Assembly (NCBI GenBank): GCA_023441105.1
Contig: JAEZQX010000260.1
Span: 1 to 39,995 of the forward strand
Origin: Pseudomonadota bacterium
Lineage (GTDB): Bacteria > Pseudomonadota > Gammaproteobacteria > Burkholderiales > Burkholderiaceae
Length of the DNA stretch: 39,995 nt
Direction of reading: 5' to 3'
Numbering within the stretch: the stretch's first letter is position 1; each line of letters begins with the position of its first letter. The position numbers and the translations under genes were made by a program. This document shows, piece by piece, positions 1 through 7,768 of the stretch. The notes beneath the pieces were generated by a model. It was not told the DNA's origin. It worked only from the letters and a program-made list of their open reading frames with translations, and made no database searches.

Positions 1-5
1 CCCGG

Positions 6-33
6 GGCGGCGCGCATCCCCGGGCGCGCCGCC
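6..33. terminator. Hairpin downstream of the first gene
   Basis: A perfect 9-bp G+C stem (positions 6-14 pair with 25-33) encloses a 10-base loop. It sits about 50 bases past the stop of the minus-strand gene ending at 85, where a terminator would be expected. No T-tract is visible on the minus side before the window ends, so the call rests on stem strength and position only. Confidence 0.4.
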
Positions 34-84
34 GAAAGAATCTTCAGCGGGGTTCTTCGCATTTCCCCGCTGCGGCGACCGGGT

Positions 85-573
85 TCACTGTGCCTTCGTC
101 GCGTCAGTCGTGATCTTGAATTTTCCGTCGAAGAGGTTTGCTCCCTTCCACTTGGTCGGCACGGCATCGAAGGAGCCGGTGCCCGTTGCCCCGGCATACT
201 TGCCGGTCCCGGAGATCACCGTGTACTCGCCATGGTAGGGCGCATCCGGCCCCTTACTCTCGCCCTGGAAACGGGCGATGATCGACGAGCCGTCTTGGAA
301 CGTGTAGGTGCTGTAGCCAAAGAACGGGCCGACCCCTTGCTTGTAGTCCTCGCTGTAGATGAAGTCCTTCGCAGCTACCCTGCCGTCCTTGAAATAGGCG
401 ACACCGAATGCCTTCATCGTCATCACGTGCTGGCCGGGAATGTTCGGCGCCTCCACCATCTTCACTTCGAGTGGCTTGACCACCAGCTTGAACTCCAGGT
501 TCTCCTCGGCTGCGTACCCGCCGGTAGCGGCCAGCAGCGAGAGAATCATCGCGGCAGACGATCGCTTCAACAT
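85..573 (-). CDS. Secreted protein, allene-oxide-cyclase/dirigent-like barrel candidate
   Basis: Predicted 162-residue exported protein. The ATG at 573 is preceded by a strong ribosome site (AAGGAG). It is followed by a short signal peptide: Lys-Arg, then a hydrophobic stretch ending in Ala-Ala near residue 22. Further upstream in-frame codons exist but would bury the signal sequence, so 573 is chosen. The mature part is rich in beta-prone segments. It carries a repeated Gly-Thr-Gly pattern (ISGTGKYAGATGTGSF) like that in allene-oxide-cyclase/dirigent-type barrels and related bacterial proteins of unknown function. No catalytic residues can be named. It lies 310 bases beyond the catabolic operon on the same strand, so it may be independently transcribed. 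The family is assigned by pattern only. Confidence 0.7.
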   Translation of the reverse strand: MLKRSSAAMILSLLAATGGYAAEENLEFKLVVKPLEVKMVEAPNIPGQHVMTMKAFGVAYFKDGRVAAKDFIYSEDYKQGVGPFFGYSTYTFQDGSSIIARFQGESKGPDAPYHGEYTVISGTGKYAGATGTGSFDAVPTKWKGANLFDGKFKITTDATKAQ

Positions 574-883
574 GACCTTCTCCTTGCGCCCCTGACTGCA
601 GGAGAGCGTGGGCGGGGCAGACCGCGCTCCTTTGTCGGCTTCGTTGCAAAAGGTGGGGATCTCGGCAACCGCCGGCAGGCCACCGGGGAAGACGATGGGG
701 GCGGGTGTCGGGGCGACCAATCCGACGACGAGGTGCGCTGGCGGCTCTGGTCATGGCGTCTCCTGCATCCCCTTGCTGCCATGAAGAAGATCGGGATTCG
801 AGCCGGGACTGGAGAATTTTCCGCTGCACCCCGGCGCGCGTCAATGCTGCGGAACAGGCCGACCACGCCTGGCGACGGCCTGC
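574..883. other. 310-base gap without a convincing gene
   Basis: This separates the Bug/TctC gene (stop at 884) from the secreted-protein gene (start at 573). Open frames cross it on both strands, but none shows recognisable protein features. One minus-strand ATG near 754 follows a CAGGAG-like site, but its frame runs into the next gene out of register and its translation is Arg/Pro-rich without family character. It probably holds the promoter of the secreted-protein gene. No clear terminator stem was found. Confidence 0.5.
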
Positions 884-1873
884 TCAGTCGAGCTTCTGGC
901 CCGCGAGGGCTGCTTTCCAGCGGCTGCTGCTCTGCTCGATCCAGGAGCGTGCGTCCGCTGCATCGCCATTGATCACGCGGGTATCGAAGGTCTTCAGGCG
1001 CTCCACCACCTTGGGGTCCGCGAGCATCTCGCGAAACGCAGCCTGCCAATAGCGCCTGACCTGGTCCGAGGCGCCCTTCGGAAGCATCGCGAAGTAGGCG
1101 TAGGTGATCTGGAAGCCGGGGAAGCCTGCCTCGCTCAGCGTCGGCACGCTCGGCAACTCCGGCGACCGGTCCTTGCCCGAGGTGGCCAGCGCCATCAGCT
1201 TGCCGGATTGCAGGTGCTGGCGCACGCCTCCGATGACGATGAAGCCCACATCGACCTGGCCGCCAACCAGGTCCGTCACCGCAGGTGCGCCCCCTTTGTA
1301 GGGAACGTGGGTGCCCGAGATACCGGCACGCTGCGCGAAGGCCAGGAACGCCAGGTGGCCCGGGCTGCCGATGCCTGCCGACGCATAGGTGATCGGCTCG
1401 GAACGGGCCTTCGAAACCAGCTCGGGAAGTGTACGAAGGCCCTTGCCCGGATTGACGACCAGCACCTGTTCGAAGCTTCCGACCAGGCTGAACGGGTCCA
1501 GCTCGGTTCGAGGGTTGAAGGGCAGCTTGTCCTGGACCAGGGGATTGATGGTGACCACGTTCTCCACCGTGAACATCAAGGTATGGCCGTCCGGCTCCGC
1601 TCGTGCAAGTGCCTGGGCGCCGATCAGACCGTTGGCGCCCGGCAATGGCTCGACCACGACCGGCTGCCCGATCCTGCCGTGCAGGTGTTCGGCGAAGACG
1701 CGCGCCATCAGGTCCGCGGGGCCGCCCGCGGCGAGATTGACGATCAGCCTCACCGGTCTCGTCGGGAATGACTGCGCAGCCAGGGGAGCACTCACGATCA
1801 ATGCTGCGGCCAGGGCGACCAACCGGCCCGTCAAGCGCGGCACGATCCGGCCGATTCGCGTGGCGGGCGTCAT
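884..1873 (-). CDS. Bug/TctC-family periplasmic solute-binding protein
   Basis: A 329-residue periplasmic binding protein of the tripartite-tricarboxylate-transporter (Bug) family, which captures carboxylates. An Arg-rich N-terminus and hydrophobic segment form a signal peptide ending at AAQ near residue 34. The family's hallmark follows immediately (FPTRPVRLIV, then AAGGPAD). Further family motifs are the GANG loop, YASAGIGSPGHL and VPYKGGAPA. Length is typical. The ATG overlaps the nitrilase stop by four bases (ATGA), which fixes the start and places it last in the operon. No TctA/TctB membrane genes are nearby, while the same operon carries a complete TRAP system. It is therefore probably one of the orphan Bug receptors common in Burkholderiales, acting as a sensor or using a distant TctAB. 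The ligand is unknown; an aromatic acid is inferred from context. Confidence 0.93.
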   Translation of the reverse strand: MTPATRIGRIVPRLTGRLVALAAALIVSAPLAAQSFPTRPVRLIVNLAAGGPADLMARVFAEHLHGRIGQPVVVEPLPGANGLIGAQALARAEPDGHTLMFTVENVVTINPLVQDKLPFNPRTELDPFSLVGSFEQVLVVNPGKGLRTLPELVSKARSEPITYASAGIGSPGHLAFLAFAQRAGISGTHVPYKGGAPAVTDLVGGQVDVGFIVIGGVRQHLQSGKLMALATSGKDRSPELPSVPTLSEAGFPGFQITYAYFAMLPKGASDQVRRYWQAAFREMLADPKVVERLKTFDTRVINGDAADARSWIEQSSSRWKAALAGQKLD

Positions 1874-2901
1874 CCGCGGGATCCTGGCATCTGGGTGGGG
1901 TCTGCCGCGCCCAGCAGGTCCGGCAGGCCGACCGGGTCGGCATCGGCGAAGCTCGCCGACTGCAGTCCGCGGCGATCCACCCGCAGGTCGAAGATGTCGA
2001 AGCGGTTGTAGTTGCCGGTGATGTCGTGCATCTGGCGCGGCTGGATGCAGCGCGCCAGGTCCAGGTCGGCGTACACGATGCCTTCCTCGTCGATCAGCGG
2101 CTGGCCGACGAGCCGGCCATCCGGGCCGATCACGCCCGAGAAGGCGCTGTTCTTGCGCACGAGGAGCTCGCGCGAACCGGGAAATGCGGCTTCCATCTGC
2201 TCCACGATTTCGGGCGAGATGGTGGAGCAGGCGACCACCGTGTAGACCTTGCCCTCGAAGGAGTGCGCCATGGCGCGCAGCTTGATCGCCTCGGCCATGT
2301 CGTAGTCGGGCGGCGCCACCGGCAGCGAGATGTAGCTGGCGAGGTGCACCAGCTCGCCCTGGGACAGCAGGGAGAAGCGCGCCAGGGTGTTGGTGTTTTC
2401 GCCGCAGGCGAGCATGCCGATCGGCCCCAGCGCGGTCTGCTGCACGCGCAGGCCGGCGCCGTCGCCGGGCGCCCAGCTGAGCTTCTCCGCCCAGGTAGGC
2501 ACGAGCTTGCGGTGGCGATTGAGCAGCGCGCCGTCGGGCCCGATCAGCAGCATGGTGTTGTACAACAGGCTGACGCTGCGCGCCGACCGTTCGTTGATGC
2601 CGATGGCCACGTGCACGCCGCAGTCGCGGGCGGCCTGCGCCACGCGTGCGACCTCGGGCCCCGGCACCTCCACGGCGGCCTCGCAGAGCTTCTGGAACCA
2701 GGGGCTCGCCGCGATGGGATTGGCCACCCAGCTCCAGTAGGGATAGGCGGGCACGAAAACCTCCGGGAACACCACCAGGGCGGCGCCCGCGCCGGCCGCC
2801 TCGCGGATCAGCCGGCAGGCTTTGTCGATGGTGGCGTGGGTGTCGAGGAATGCCGGCGCCGCCTGCACGGCAGCGACCTTGAATTTGGGCAGGTTCAGCA
2901 T
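1870..2901 (-). CDS. Nitrilase (carbon-nitrogen hydrolase)
   Basis: A 343-residue cytoplasmic nitrilase-superfamily enzyme, expected to convert an organic nitrile to its carboxylate and ammonia. The catalytic triad is visible: Glu47 in VVFPEVF, Lys132 in HRKLVPTW and Cys166 in GMLACGENTNTL. The Cys-Gly-Glu-Asn pattern after the nucleophile and the roughly 340-residue length are typical of true nitrilases (EC 3.5.5.1) rather than the shorter amidases and carbamoylases of the superfamily. The C-terminal 40 residues are less conserved, as in other nitrilases. It starts 12 bases after the FAH-family gene and its stop overlaps the Bug gene start (ATGA), so it belongs to the operon. Its presence suggests that an aryl or alkyl nitrile is one entry substrate. 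Cyanide dihydratase or an aldoxime-pathway nitrilase are alternatives that cannot be separated from sequence. Confidence 0.93.
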   Translation of the reverse strand: MLNLPKFKVAAVQAAPAFLDTHATIDKACRLIREAAGAGAALVVFPEVFVPAYPYWSWVANPIAASPWFQKLCEAAVEVPGPEVARVAQAARDCGVHVAIGINERSARSVSLLYNTMLLIGPDGALLNRHRKLVPTWAEKLSWAPGDGAGLRVQQTALGPIGMLACGENTNTLARFSLLSQGELVHLASYISLPVAPPDYDMAEAIKLRAMAHSFEGKVYTVVACSTISPEIVEQMEAAFPGSRELLVRKNSAFSGVIGPDGRLVGQPLIDEEGIVYADLDLARCIQPRQMHDITGNYNRFDIFDLRVDRRGLQSASFADADPVGLPDLLGAADPTQMPGSRG

Positions 2902-2913
2902 TGAGGCCTCCGT

Positions 2914-3825
2914 TCAGGCCGCGACCACGGGGTGGCGGATCTGGCCAATCTTCTCGACGGCGGCGATCACCACGTCGCCGGGCTTGAGCCATTCCTGCGG
3001 GTTCCGGCCGGCGCCCACGCCTTCGGGGGTGCCGGTGGCGATGATGTCGCCCGGCTCCAGCGTGATGCCCGCGCTGATGTCGGCGATCAGGTGATCCACC
3101 TTGAACAGCATGTGGCGGGTATTGGAGCGCTGCTTCTCGACGCCGTTGACGGTGAGCCAGAGGTCCAGGCACTGCGGATCGGGGATCTCGTCGGCAGTGA
3201 CGATGCAGGGGCCGAAGGGGCCGTAGCTGTCCATGCCCTTGGAGTAGATCCACTGGCCGGCACGGCGGTTGTCGCGCGCGCTGACATCGATCATCACGCT
3301 GTAGCCGAAGACGTACTGCAGCGCGCTCTCCTTGCTGACGCGGCTCGCGCGACGGCCGATGATGGCGGCCAACTCCACTTCCCAGTCCAGCTGCTGCGTG
3401 AGCTTCGCATCGTGCCGGATCGGCTCGCCGGGACCGATCACGGTGGTGGGCGGCTTGGAGAAGATCACCGGCTGCTTCGGCAGCTCCTTGGACGTGTCCA
3501 GCGTGCGGCTGGATTCGGCCACATGCTCCACGTAGTTCAGGCCGATGCCGAAGATGTTCTTGCGCGGGCGCGGAATGGGCGCGAGCAACTGCACGTTCAC
3601 GGAGGGCACGGCGGCGCCTGCCGGCCATACGCCCTCGCAGGCGGCAAGCAGGCGCTTCAGCGCGGCGAGGCCCGCGGGTCCCAGGTCGATCAGCTCCAGC
3701 ATGGACGCCGGCAACACCTCGCCGCGGGTGGCGGCCAGGCGTTGCACGTCGACGATCTCCTCCCCCTCGACCACGCCCAGGCGGGCGGCATCGACGACGG
3801 AGGCACGGTAGGTAACGAGACGCAT
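2914..3825 (-). CDS. Fumarylacetoacetate hydrolase (FAH) family enzyme
   Basis: A 303-residue FAH-superfamily protein, probably cleaving a C-C bond in a ring-fission product such as fumarylpyruvate or a related acylpyruvate. The N-terminal part (1-80) is the variable FAH domain. The core starts at PRKNIFGIGLNY. Divalent-metal ligands are seen as Glu149 and Glu151 in DWEVELA and Asp180 in VMIDVSARD, with a C-terminal signature around GDIIATGTPEGVG. The ATG at 3825 begins the usual MRLVTY-type start; the 17 in-frame codons upstream overlap the intergenic ribosome-site region and were excluded. It follows the dioxygenase-like gene by 19 bases, the usual position of the hydrolase that consumes a gentisate-type cleavage product. 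Isomerase or decarboxylase activities of the superfamily are possible. Confidence 0.92.
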   Translation of the reverse strand: MRLVTYRASVVDAARLGVVEGEEIVDVQRLAATRGEVLPASMLELIDLGPAGLAALKRLLAACEGVWPAGAAVPSVNVQLLAPIPRPRKNIFGIGLNYVEHVAESSRTLDTSKELPKQPVIFSKPPTTVIGPGEPIRHDAKLTQQLDWEVELAAIIGRRASRVSKESALQYVFGYSVMIDVSARDNRRAGQWIYSKGMDSYGPFGPCIVTADEIPDPQCLDLWLTVNGVEKQRSNTRHMLFKVDHLIADISAGITLEPGDIIATGTPEGVGAGRNPQEWLKPGDVVIAAVEKIGQIRHPVVAA

Positions 3826-3844
3826 GGAATAGCCTTGTGTTGGT

Positions 3845-4978
3845 TCAGGAGGAAAGGACTTTCTGCCGGCCGCCATTGTCCTGCAGCGCCTGCTCGCGGT
3901 AGAGGTGCAGGGCCTGCATGACCGGAAGGTCGTTGAAGCAGAACAGGCAGGCGTCCTCGGTTGCCGACGAGTTGCCGTGCTCGTGCCAGGCCCAGGAGGG
4001 CACGCAAAAGATGTCGCGCTCCTCCCAGTCGAACCGCCTGCCGCCGATGACGGAGTAGCCCTGGCCCTTGGCGACCTGGTAGAGGAAGCTGCCGGTGTGG
4101 CGGTGCGCCAGCGTATGCTGGCCGGGGCGCAGCAGTTGCATGCTGGCGCCCATGGTAGGCATCACCGGGCCGCCGGTGACGGGGTTGACGTAATGCATCA
4201 GCAAGCCGTCGTACGGCGAGCCCTCGCTCACGGCGGCGAGCTTGCGCAGCGCCTCGTAGGTCGGACCCCACTCGTACTTGAAGAGTGGCGAGTAGGCTTT
4301 GGTCCAGCCGTGGGCATGCGGCAGCAGCGCGGTGCCGGACCAAGTGGCGGTGGCATCGTCCACCGGATGCGCGACCTTCTGGTGCAGGTCCGGGTGCACC
4401 TCATAGAAGTTGGCCTCCATCGCGTTGACGAACGGGATGTCCAGGCCGTCCTGCCAGATGCAGGGGGTGCCGGCCGCATCGACGCCATGCTCGTGCCAGG
4501 TGCCGTTCGGCGTGAGCACGAAGTCGTTGGCCCCCAGCGTCATCTTGTGGCCGTCGACGATGGTGTAGGCTCCGCTGCCTTCCATGATGAAGCGCAACGC
4601 CGAAGCCGAGTGCCGGTGCGTGGAGGCGCATTCGCCCGGATGCATCACCTGCAGGCCCGAATAGAGCCAGCCCACCGCGGCGGAGACGTCGCGGCGCCCG
4701 GGGTTGTTCAGGTAGATCACGCGGCGGCCGGCCTTCTCGGGCGTCACCAGCGACACCGAGCGCAGCACGTGCTCGCGCAGGTCGCGGTAGCGCCACAGGA
4801 CGGGCGTCGAGGTCGACGCCGGCTCCCAGGGCTCGATCTTGTTGGCGACCGTCCACAAGGCACCGACGTCCCACTGCTCGAGCTGGCGGTAGTACTCCAC
4901 CAGCTCCGGTGTGTCCTCCACGTTCGCCCGGCCCGGCACGTCCTCGCGATAGCTGTCGTAGCGGTTGTCGTCCTTCAC
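3845..4978 (-). CDS. Gentisate 1,2-dioxygenase-like bicupin ring-cleavage enzyme
   Basis: A 377-residue two-cupin protein of the gentisate/salicylate/1-hydroxy-2-naphthoate dioxygenase family, which opens a hydroxylated aromatic acid ring with O2 and Fe(II). The N-terminal cupin holds His121 and His123 (HRHSASALRF) and His162/His164 (WHEHG). The C-terminal cupin repeats the pattern with His292/His294 (AHRHTGSFLY) and His332/His334 (WHEHG). The start is a GTG that overlaps the upstream alpha/beta-hydrolase stop (GTGA). The extra 53 upstream in-frame codons lie inside that gene and read as an Arg/Pro-rich shadow. Length matches the family (about 340-390). With the following FAH-family hydrolase it forms the expected dioxygenase-hydrolase pair. 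Whether the substrate is gentisate itself is not decided by sequence. Confidence 0.92.
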   Translation of the reverse strand: MKDDNRYDSYREDVPGRANVEDTPELVEYYRQLEQWDVGALWTVANKIEPWEPASTSTPVLWRYRDLREHVLRSVSLVTPEKAGRRVIYLNNPGRRDVSAAVGWLYSGLQVMHPGECASTHRHSASALRFIMEGSGAYTIVDGHKMTLGANDFVLTPNGTWHEHGVDAAGTPCIWQDGLDIPFVNAMEANFYEVHPDLHQKVAHPVDDATATWSGTALLPHAHGWTKAYSPLFKYEWGPTYEALRKLAAVSEGSPYDGLLMHYVNPVTGGPVMPTMGASMQLLRPGQHTLAHRHTGSFLYQVAKGQGYSVIGGRRFDWEERDIFCVPSWAWHEHGNSSATEDACLFCFNDLPVMQALHLYREQALQDNGGRQKVLSS

Positions 4979-5811
4979 AGTCGTTCCCTGATGAATTGCC
5001 GGATGCGGCGATTGAAGGCGGCGGGCTGCTCCCAGTGCACGAAGCGACCGGCTCCGGGGATGGCGCGGGCCTCCTCGAAGCCGCGCATGCCTGCCAGCTG
5101 CTGCGGCTGGTCGGGAAAGGGATCCTCCGTCCCGCACAGCCCCAGCACCGGCACGTAGAGCTCGCGAAAGCGAGGAATGAGCACCGGCACCGACGCGGCC
5201 ATCTCCAGCATACCGCGCCGGTATTCGTCCGCGGGATGGCTGGCCAGCAGCTGGATCGCCGCTTCCCGCAACGGCGAACCCCTGGGCGGGATGACCTTGA
5301 ACATGGTATCGCCCCCCTCGGCCCGCAGGAGCTCCACCAGCGCTTCCCGGCCGCCGGCTTCCACTGCCTGCGCGGCGCGCAGGCCCGACCGCTCCCAGCG
5401 GTGCAGATAGGATCTCGCATCGTGCAGCTCGCTCCAGGCGACGATCACCAGGCCGCGCACGCGCTGGGGATGGTCGATCGCGAAGTTCGCCGCGATCGTG
5501 GTGCCGAACGCCAGCGCCACGATGATCGCCTGCGTCATGCCGAAATGGTCCAGCAGCTCCTGCAGGTCGCGCGCCTGGTTCGCCACCGAGTAGCCGAAGG
5601 GCGTGGCCGGCGTGCCGGCGTGGCCGCGCCGGTCGTAGGCCAGGCAGCGGAAATCCCGGGAGAACTCCGCCATCTGGTGCTCCCAGTAGTCCATGCCGTG
5701 GATCTCGCCATGGATGAACACCATCGCGGGGCCCTCGCCCCGCAATTGGCAGCGGAAGTCGCAGCCGTTGACCTGCACGGTCTGGTACATGGAATCCGGT
5801 CCGGCGCTCAT
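4975..5811 (-). CDS. Alpha/beta-hydrolase fold protein lacking the nucleophilic Ser
   Basis: A 278-residue single-domain alpha/beta-hydrolase. The oxyanion-side HGEIHG segment (34-39), the AYDRRGHAGT strand (58-67), an acid candidate in GTEDPFP and a late His in FVHWEQP are all present. At the nucleophile elbow, however, the sequence reads VALAFGTT: Ala101 (codon GCG, 5511-5509) stands where Ser, Cys or Asp is normal, and Gly is missing at the preceding position. It is therefore either not a classical hydrolase, a cofactor-independent lyase or oxygenase-type member, or a binding subunit. It is coupled to its neighbours at both ends (ATGA at the start, GTGA at the stop) between the SDR and the dioxygenase genes, so a role in the same pathway is likely. 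The reading frame is intact, arguing against decay. Confidence 0.88.
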   Translation of the reverse strand: MSAGPDSMYQTVQVNGCDFRCQLRGEGPAMVFIHGEIHGMDYWEHQMAEFSRDFRCLAYDRRGHAGTPATPFGYSVANQARDLQELLDHFGMTQAIIVALAFGTTIAANFAIDHPQRVRGLVIVAWSELHDARSYLHRWERSGLRAAQAVEAGGREALVELLRAEGGDTMFKVIPPRGSPLREAAIQLLASHPADEYRRGMLEMAASVPVLIPRFRELYVPVLGLCGTEDPFPDQPQQLAGMRGFEEARAIPGAGRFVHWEQPAAFNRRIRQFIRERL

Positions 5812-6527
5812 GACAGGCGCGCGGCCATGCGGCGCTCGGCGGCCTTGGGATCGGCGATGTAGAGCTCGTAGGCAGCCGCGGCCGGGCCCGGATACACCTC
5901 CTCGGCCCCGCTCTCGATGGCCTGCAGGATGGCTTGCGCGAGCTCAGCCGGCGCCAGCTTGGGACCGGGAATGTCGCGGCTCATCGCCGTGTCCACCACG
6001 GTCGGATAGACGCCGCAGACTTGCACGCCGCTGCGTCCGACCTCCGCGCGCAGCGCCTGCGTGAGCGAATGACCCGCCGCCTTGCTGGCGCAGTAGCCGG
6101 CCATCAGCGGCAGGTTCACGTGGCTCAGGAATGTGAGCAGGTGCACGAACAGGCCGCTGCCGCGCGCCTGCATCGTCGGGGCGAAGGCGGCGGCAAGGTT
6201 GAGCAGGCCGAAGTAGTTCACCTCCATCTCGCGCCGGGCCGCCGCCTCGAACCCCGGCGTGAACAGGCGCCGGTTGGCGTTGACGCCCGCGCAGGCGATC
6301 GCTACCGTCACGCGTTCCGCGCAGCGCTGCGCGAGCGCCTTTACGGCGGGCAGGTCGGTGATGTCCACTGTTTCCTGGCGCAGGCGCTCGTGCGCGGGCG
6401 GGTGGTCGCGACCGGCCGAGATGATCTCGGCCACGCCCGCGGCGAGCAGCGCCTGCGTGAGGGCGGTGCCGATGCCGCCGCCCGCGCCCGTGAGCAGCAC
6501 CACGCCATCCTTCAGGCGCTCAGCCAT
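5808..6527 (-). CDS. Short-chain dehydrogenase/reductase (SDR)
   Basis: A 239-residue classical SDR, an NAD(P)-dependent oxidoreductase. The glycine-rich dinucleotide loop TGAGGGIG lies at 13-20, the VDITD adenine-ring contact around 54-58, and ACAGVN near 78-83. The catalytic Ser135, Tyr145 and Lys149 occur in the YCASK arrangement. The ATG at 6527 has a good GGAGGT ribosome site inside the end of the preceding gene. The eight codons before it (Arg/Gly-rich) are rejected. It overlaps the upstream fusion gene by eight bases and the next gene by four (ATGA). In context it may oxidise a dihydrodiol or alcohol, or reduce a keto intermediate, of the aromatic pathway. The substrate cannot be inferred more closely. 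Confidence 0.92.
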   Translation of the reverse strand: MAERLKDGVVLLTGAGGGIGTALTQALLAAGVAEIISAGRDHPPAHERLRQETVDITDLPAVKALAQRCAERVTVAIACAGVNANRRLFTPGFEAAARREMEVNYFGLLNLAAAFAPTMQARGSGLFVHLLTFLSHVNLPLMAGYCASKAAGHSLTQALRAEVGRSGVQVCGVYPTVVDTAMSRDIPGPKLAPAELAQAILQAIESGAEEVYPGPAAAAYELYIADPKAAERRMAARLS

Positions 6528-7746
6528 GCGCGACCTCCGGCCAGCCGGCAATCAGCGTGTTGGAGGGACGGGTGGGATCCATCAGCTTGCGCGCCGCGTC
6601 CCGGCCGGCGACCGGCAGCCCCTCGGGATCGAGCAGTCCGATCTGCACCAACACCGAGGCCTGGTCCCAGTAGATGTGCTCGTTCATCAGCTTGTCCCCG
6701 CGGAAGCCGATGATGCCCACCAGGCCCACCTCGACGTACTTGCCGGTGGGCGGCACGCCCGGCAGCATCCAGTCGATCTCCGTGTCGTGCGTGAAGCAGA
6801 ACAGCACCTCGTTGACGACGCGGTCCACGCCCAGCGTACGCGAGATCGGGATGGCGCGGCTGTCCTTCGGCGACTTGGGGATGAAGTGATCGTGGTAGAA
6901 GCGTCGCAGCGGCTCGCGGCCGAAACCGCCGGTCATGGTGGGGATGTGGTTGACGTAGGGCTCGTCGACCATGGTGGCGATCGTGGCGTCGGCGTCGCGC
7001 GTCTCGAATTCGCAGGCGCGGTGTTCCTCCCAGAGCGCGTTCAGGTCGTAGTGCGGGCCCATCACCCGCCGCAGCAGTGCCAGCGAACGCGTGTGCGCCA
7101 TGTCGCTCGCCTGCTTGTCGAAGCTGGAGCGACCGGGGCTCGCGAAGGCGTGGTCGACACCCGGATAGACGTAGACCTCCACGTCGTGGCGGGCCGCGAA
7201 GTGCTCGCGGATCTTTTCCACCGCCTCGGGCCTGACCAGGCGGTCCGCGCCGGCGAAGTGCATCACCATGGGCACCTTCACGTCTGCGACCTGCCCCAGC
7301 ACGGCATCGATCCCCACGCCGTAGTAGCTCACCGCGCAGTCCACGGCGCCGGAGGCCGCGGCGAGCACGGCCAGGCGCCCGCCCAGGCAGTGCCCCAGCA
7401 CGCCGATCCGACCCTTGCAGGCCGGCTGGTCGCGCAGCGCCGCCACGCTGGCCGCGATGTCCTGGACACCGAGCCTCGCGTCGAAGCGCTGCGCATAGCC
7501 CATCGCCTGCTGCACGTCGGACTCGCCCAGCTCGAGGCCGGGCTGCAGGCGCCAGAACAGGTCAGGCGCCAGCACCACATAGCCCTCCTCGGCATACAGG
7601 TCGGCGAGCTCACGGATGCCGGCGGTGACGCCGAAGATCTCCTGGCAAAGCACCAGGCCCGGGCCGCTACCCTGCCGCGGCAGGCTCAGGTAGCCGCGGC
7701 AGCTGCCGCCGTCGGCGGTGGCAATGGTCATCCATTGACCCTTCAT
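6520..7746 (-). CDS. Dienelactone-hydrolase domain fused to an NTF2/SnoaL-like domain
   Basis: A 408-residue two-domain protein. Residues 1-230 are a dienelactone hydrolase (carboxymethylenebutenolidase) domain with Cys120 in GHCLGG, Asp168 in AGADRL and His199 in GVDHAF, plus the supporting Glu36 in CQEIFG. Dienelactone hydrolases open lactones formed during ring cleavage. Residues about 235-408 resemble the cone-shaped NTF2/SnoaL-like fold (DATIATMVDEPYVNHIP, FYHDHFIP, DRVVNEVLFCFTHD), used elsewhere by isomerases, hydratases and polyketide cyclases. A GGAGAGGA ribosome site precedes the ATG at 7746. It sits 22 bases after dctM and overlaps the SDR gene. The fusion suggests that the product of one domain is handed to the other. 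The second domain is assigned by pattern only. Confidence 0.9.
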   Translation of the reverse strand: MKGQWMTIATADGGSCRGYLSLPRQGSGPGLVLCQEIFGVTAGIRELADLYAEEGYVVLAPDLFWRLQPGLELGESDVQQAMGYAQRFDARLGVQDIAASVAALRDQPACKGRIGVLGHCLGGRLAVLAAASGAVDCAVSYYGVGIDAVLGQVADVKVPMVMHFAGADRLVRPEAVEKIREHFAARHDVEVYVYPGVDHAFASPGRSSFDKQASDMAHTRSLALLRRVMGPHYDLNALWEEHRACEFETRDADATIATMVDEPYVNHIPTMTGGFGREPLRRFYHDHFIPKSPKDSRAIPISRTLGVDRVVNEVLFCFTHDTEIDWMLPGVPPTGKYVEVGLVGIIGFRGDKLMNEHIYWDQASVLVQIGLLDPEGLPVAGRDAARKLMDPTRPSNTLIAGWPEVAHG

Positions 7747-7768
7747 CTCGAATCCTCTCCGGATAGGG

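Noticed and set aside
884..3628. 914-codon minus-strand frame joining the Bug gene to upstream sequence
   Set aside because: Only its last 329 codons (from 1873) are a real gene. The rest is the wrong frame of the nitrilase and FAH genes, so it is not a giant fusion protein.
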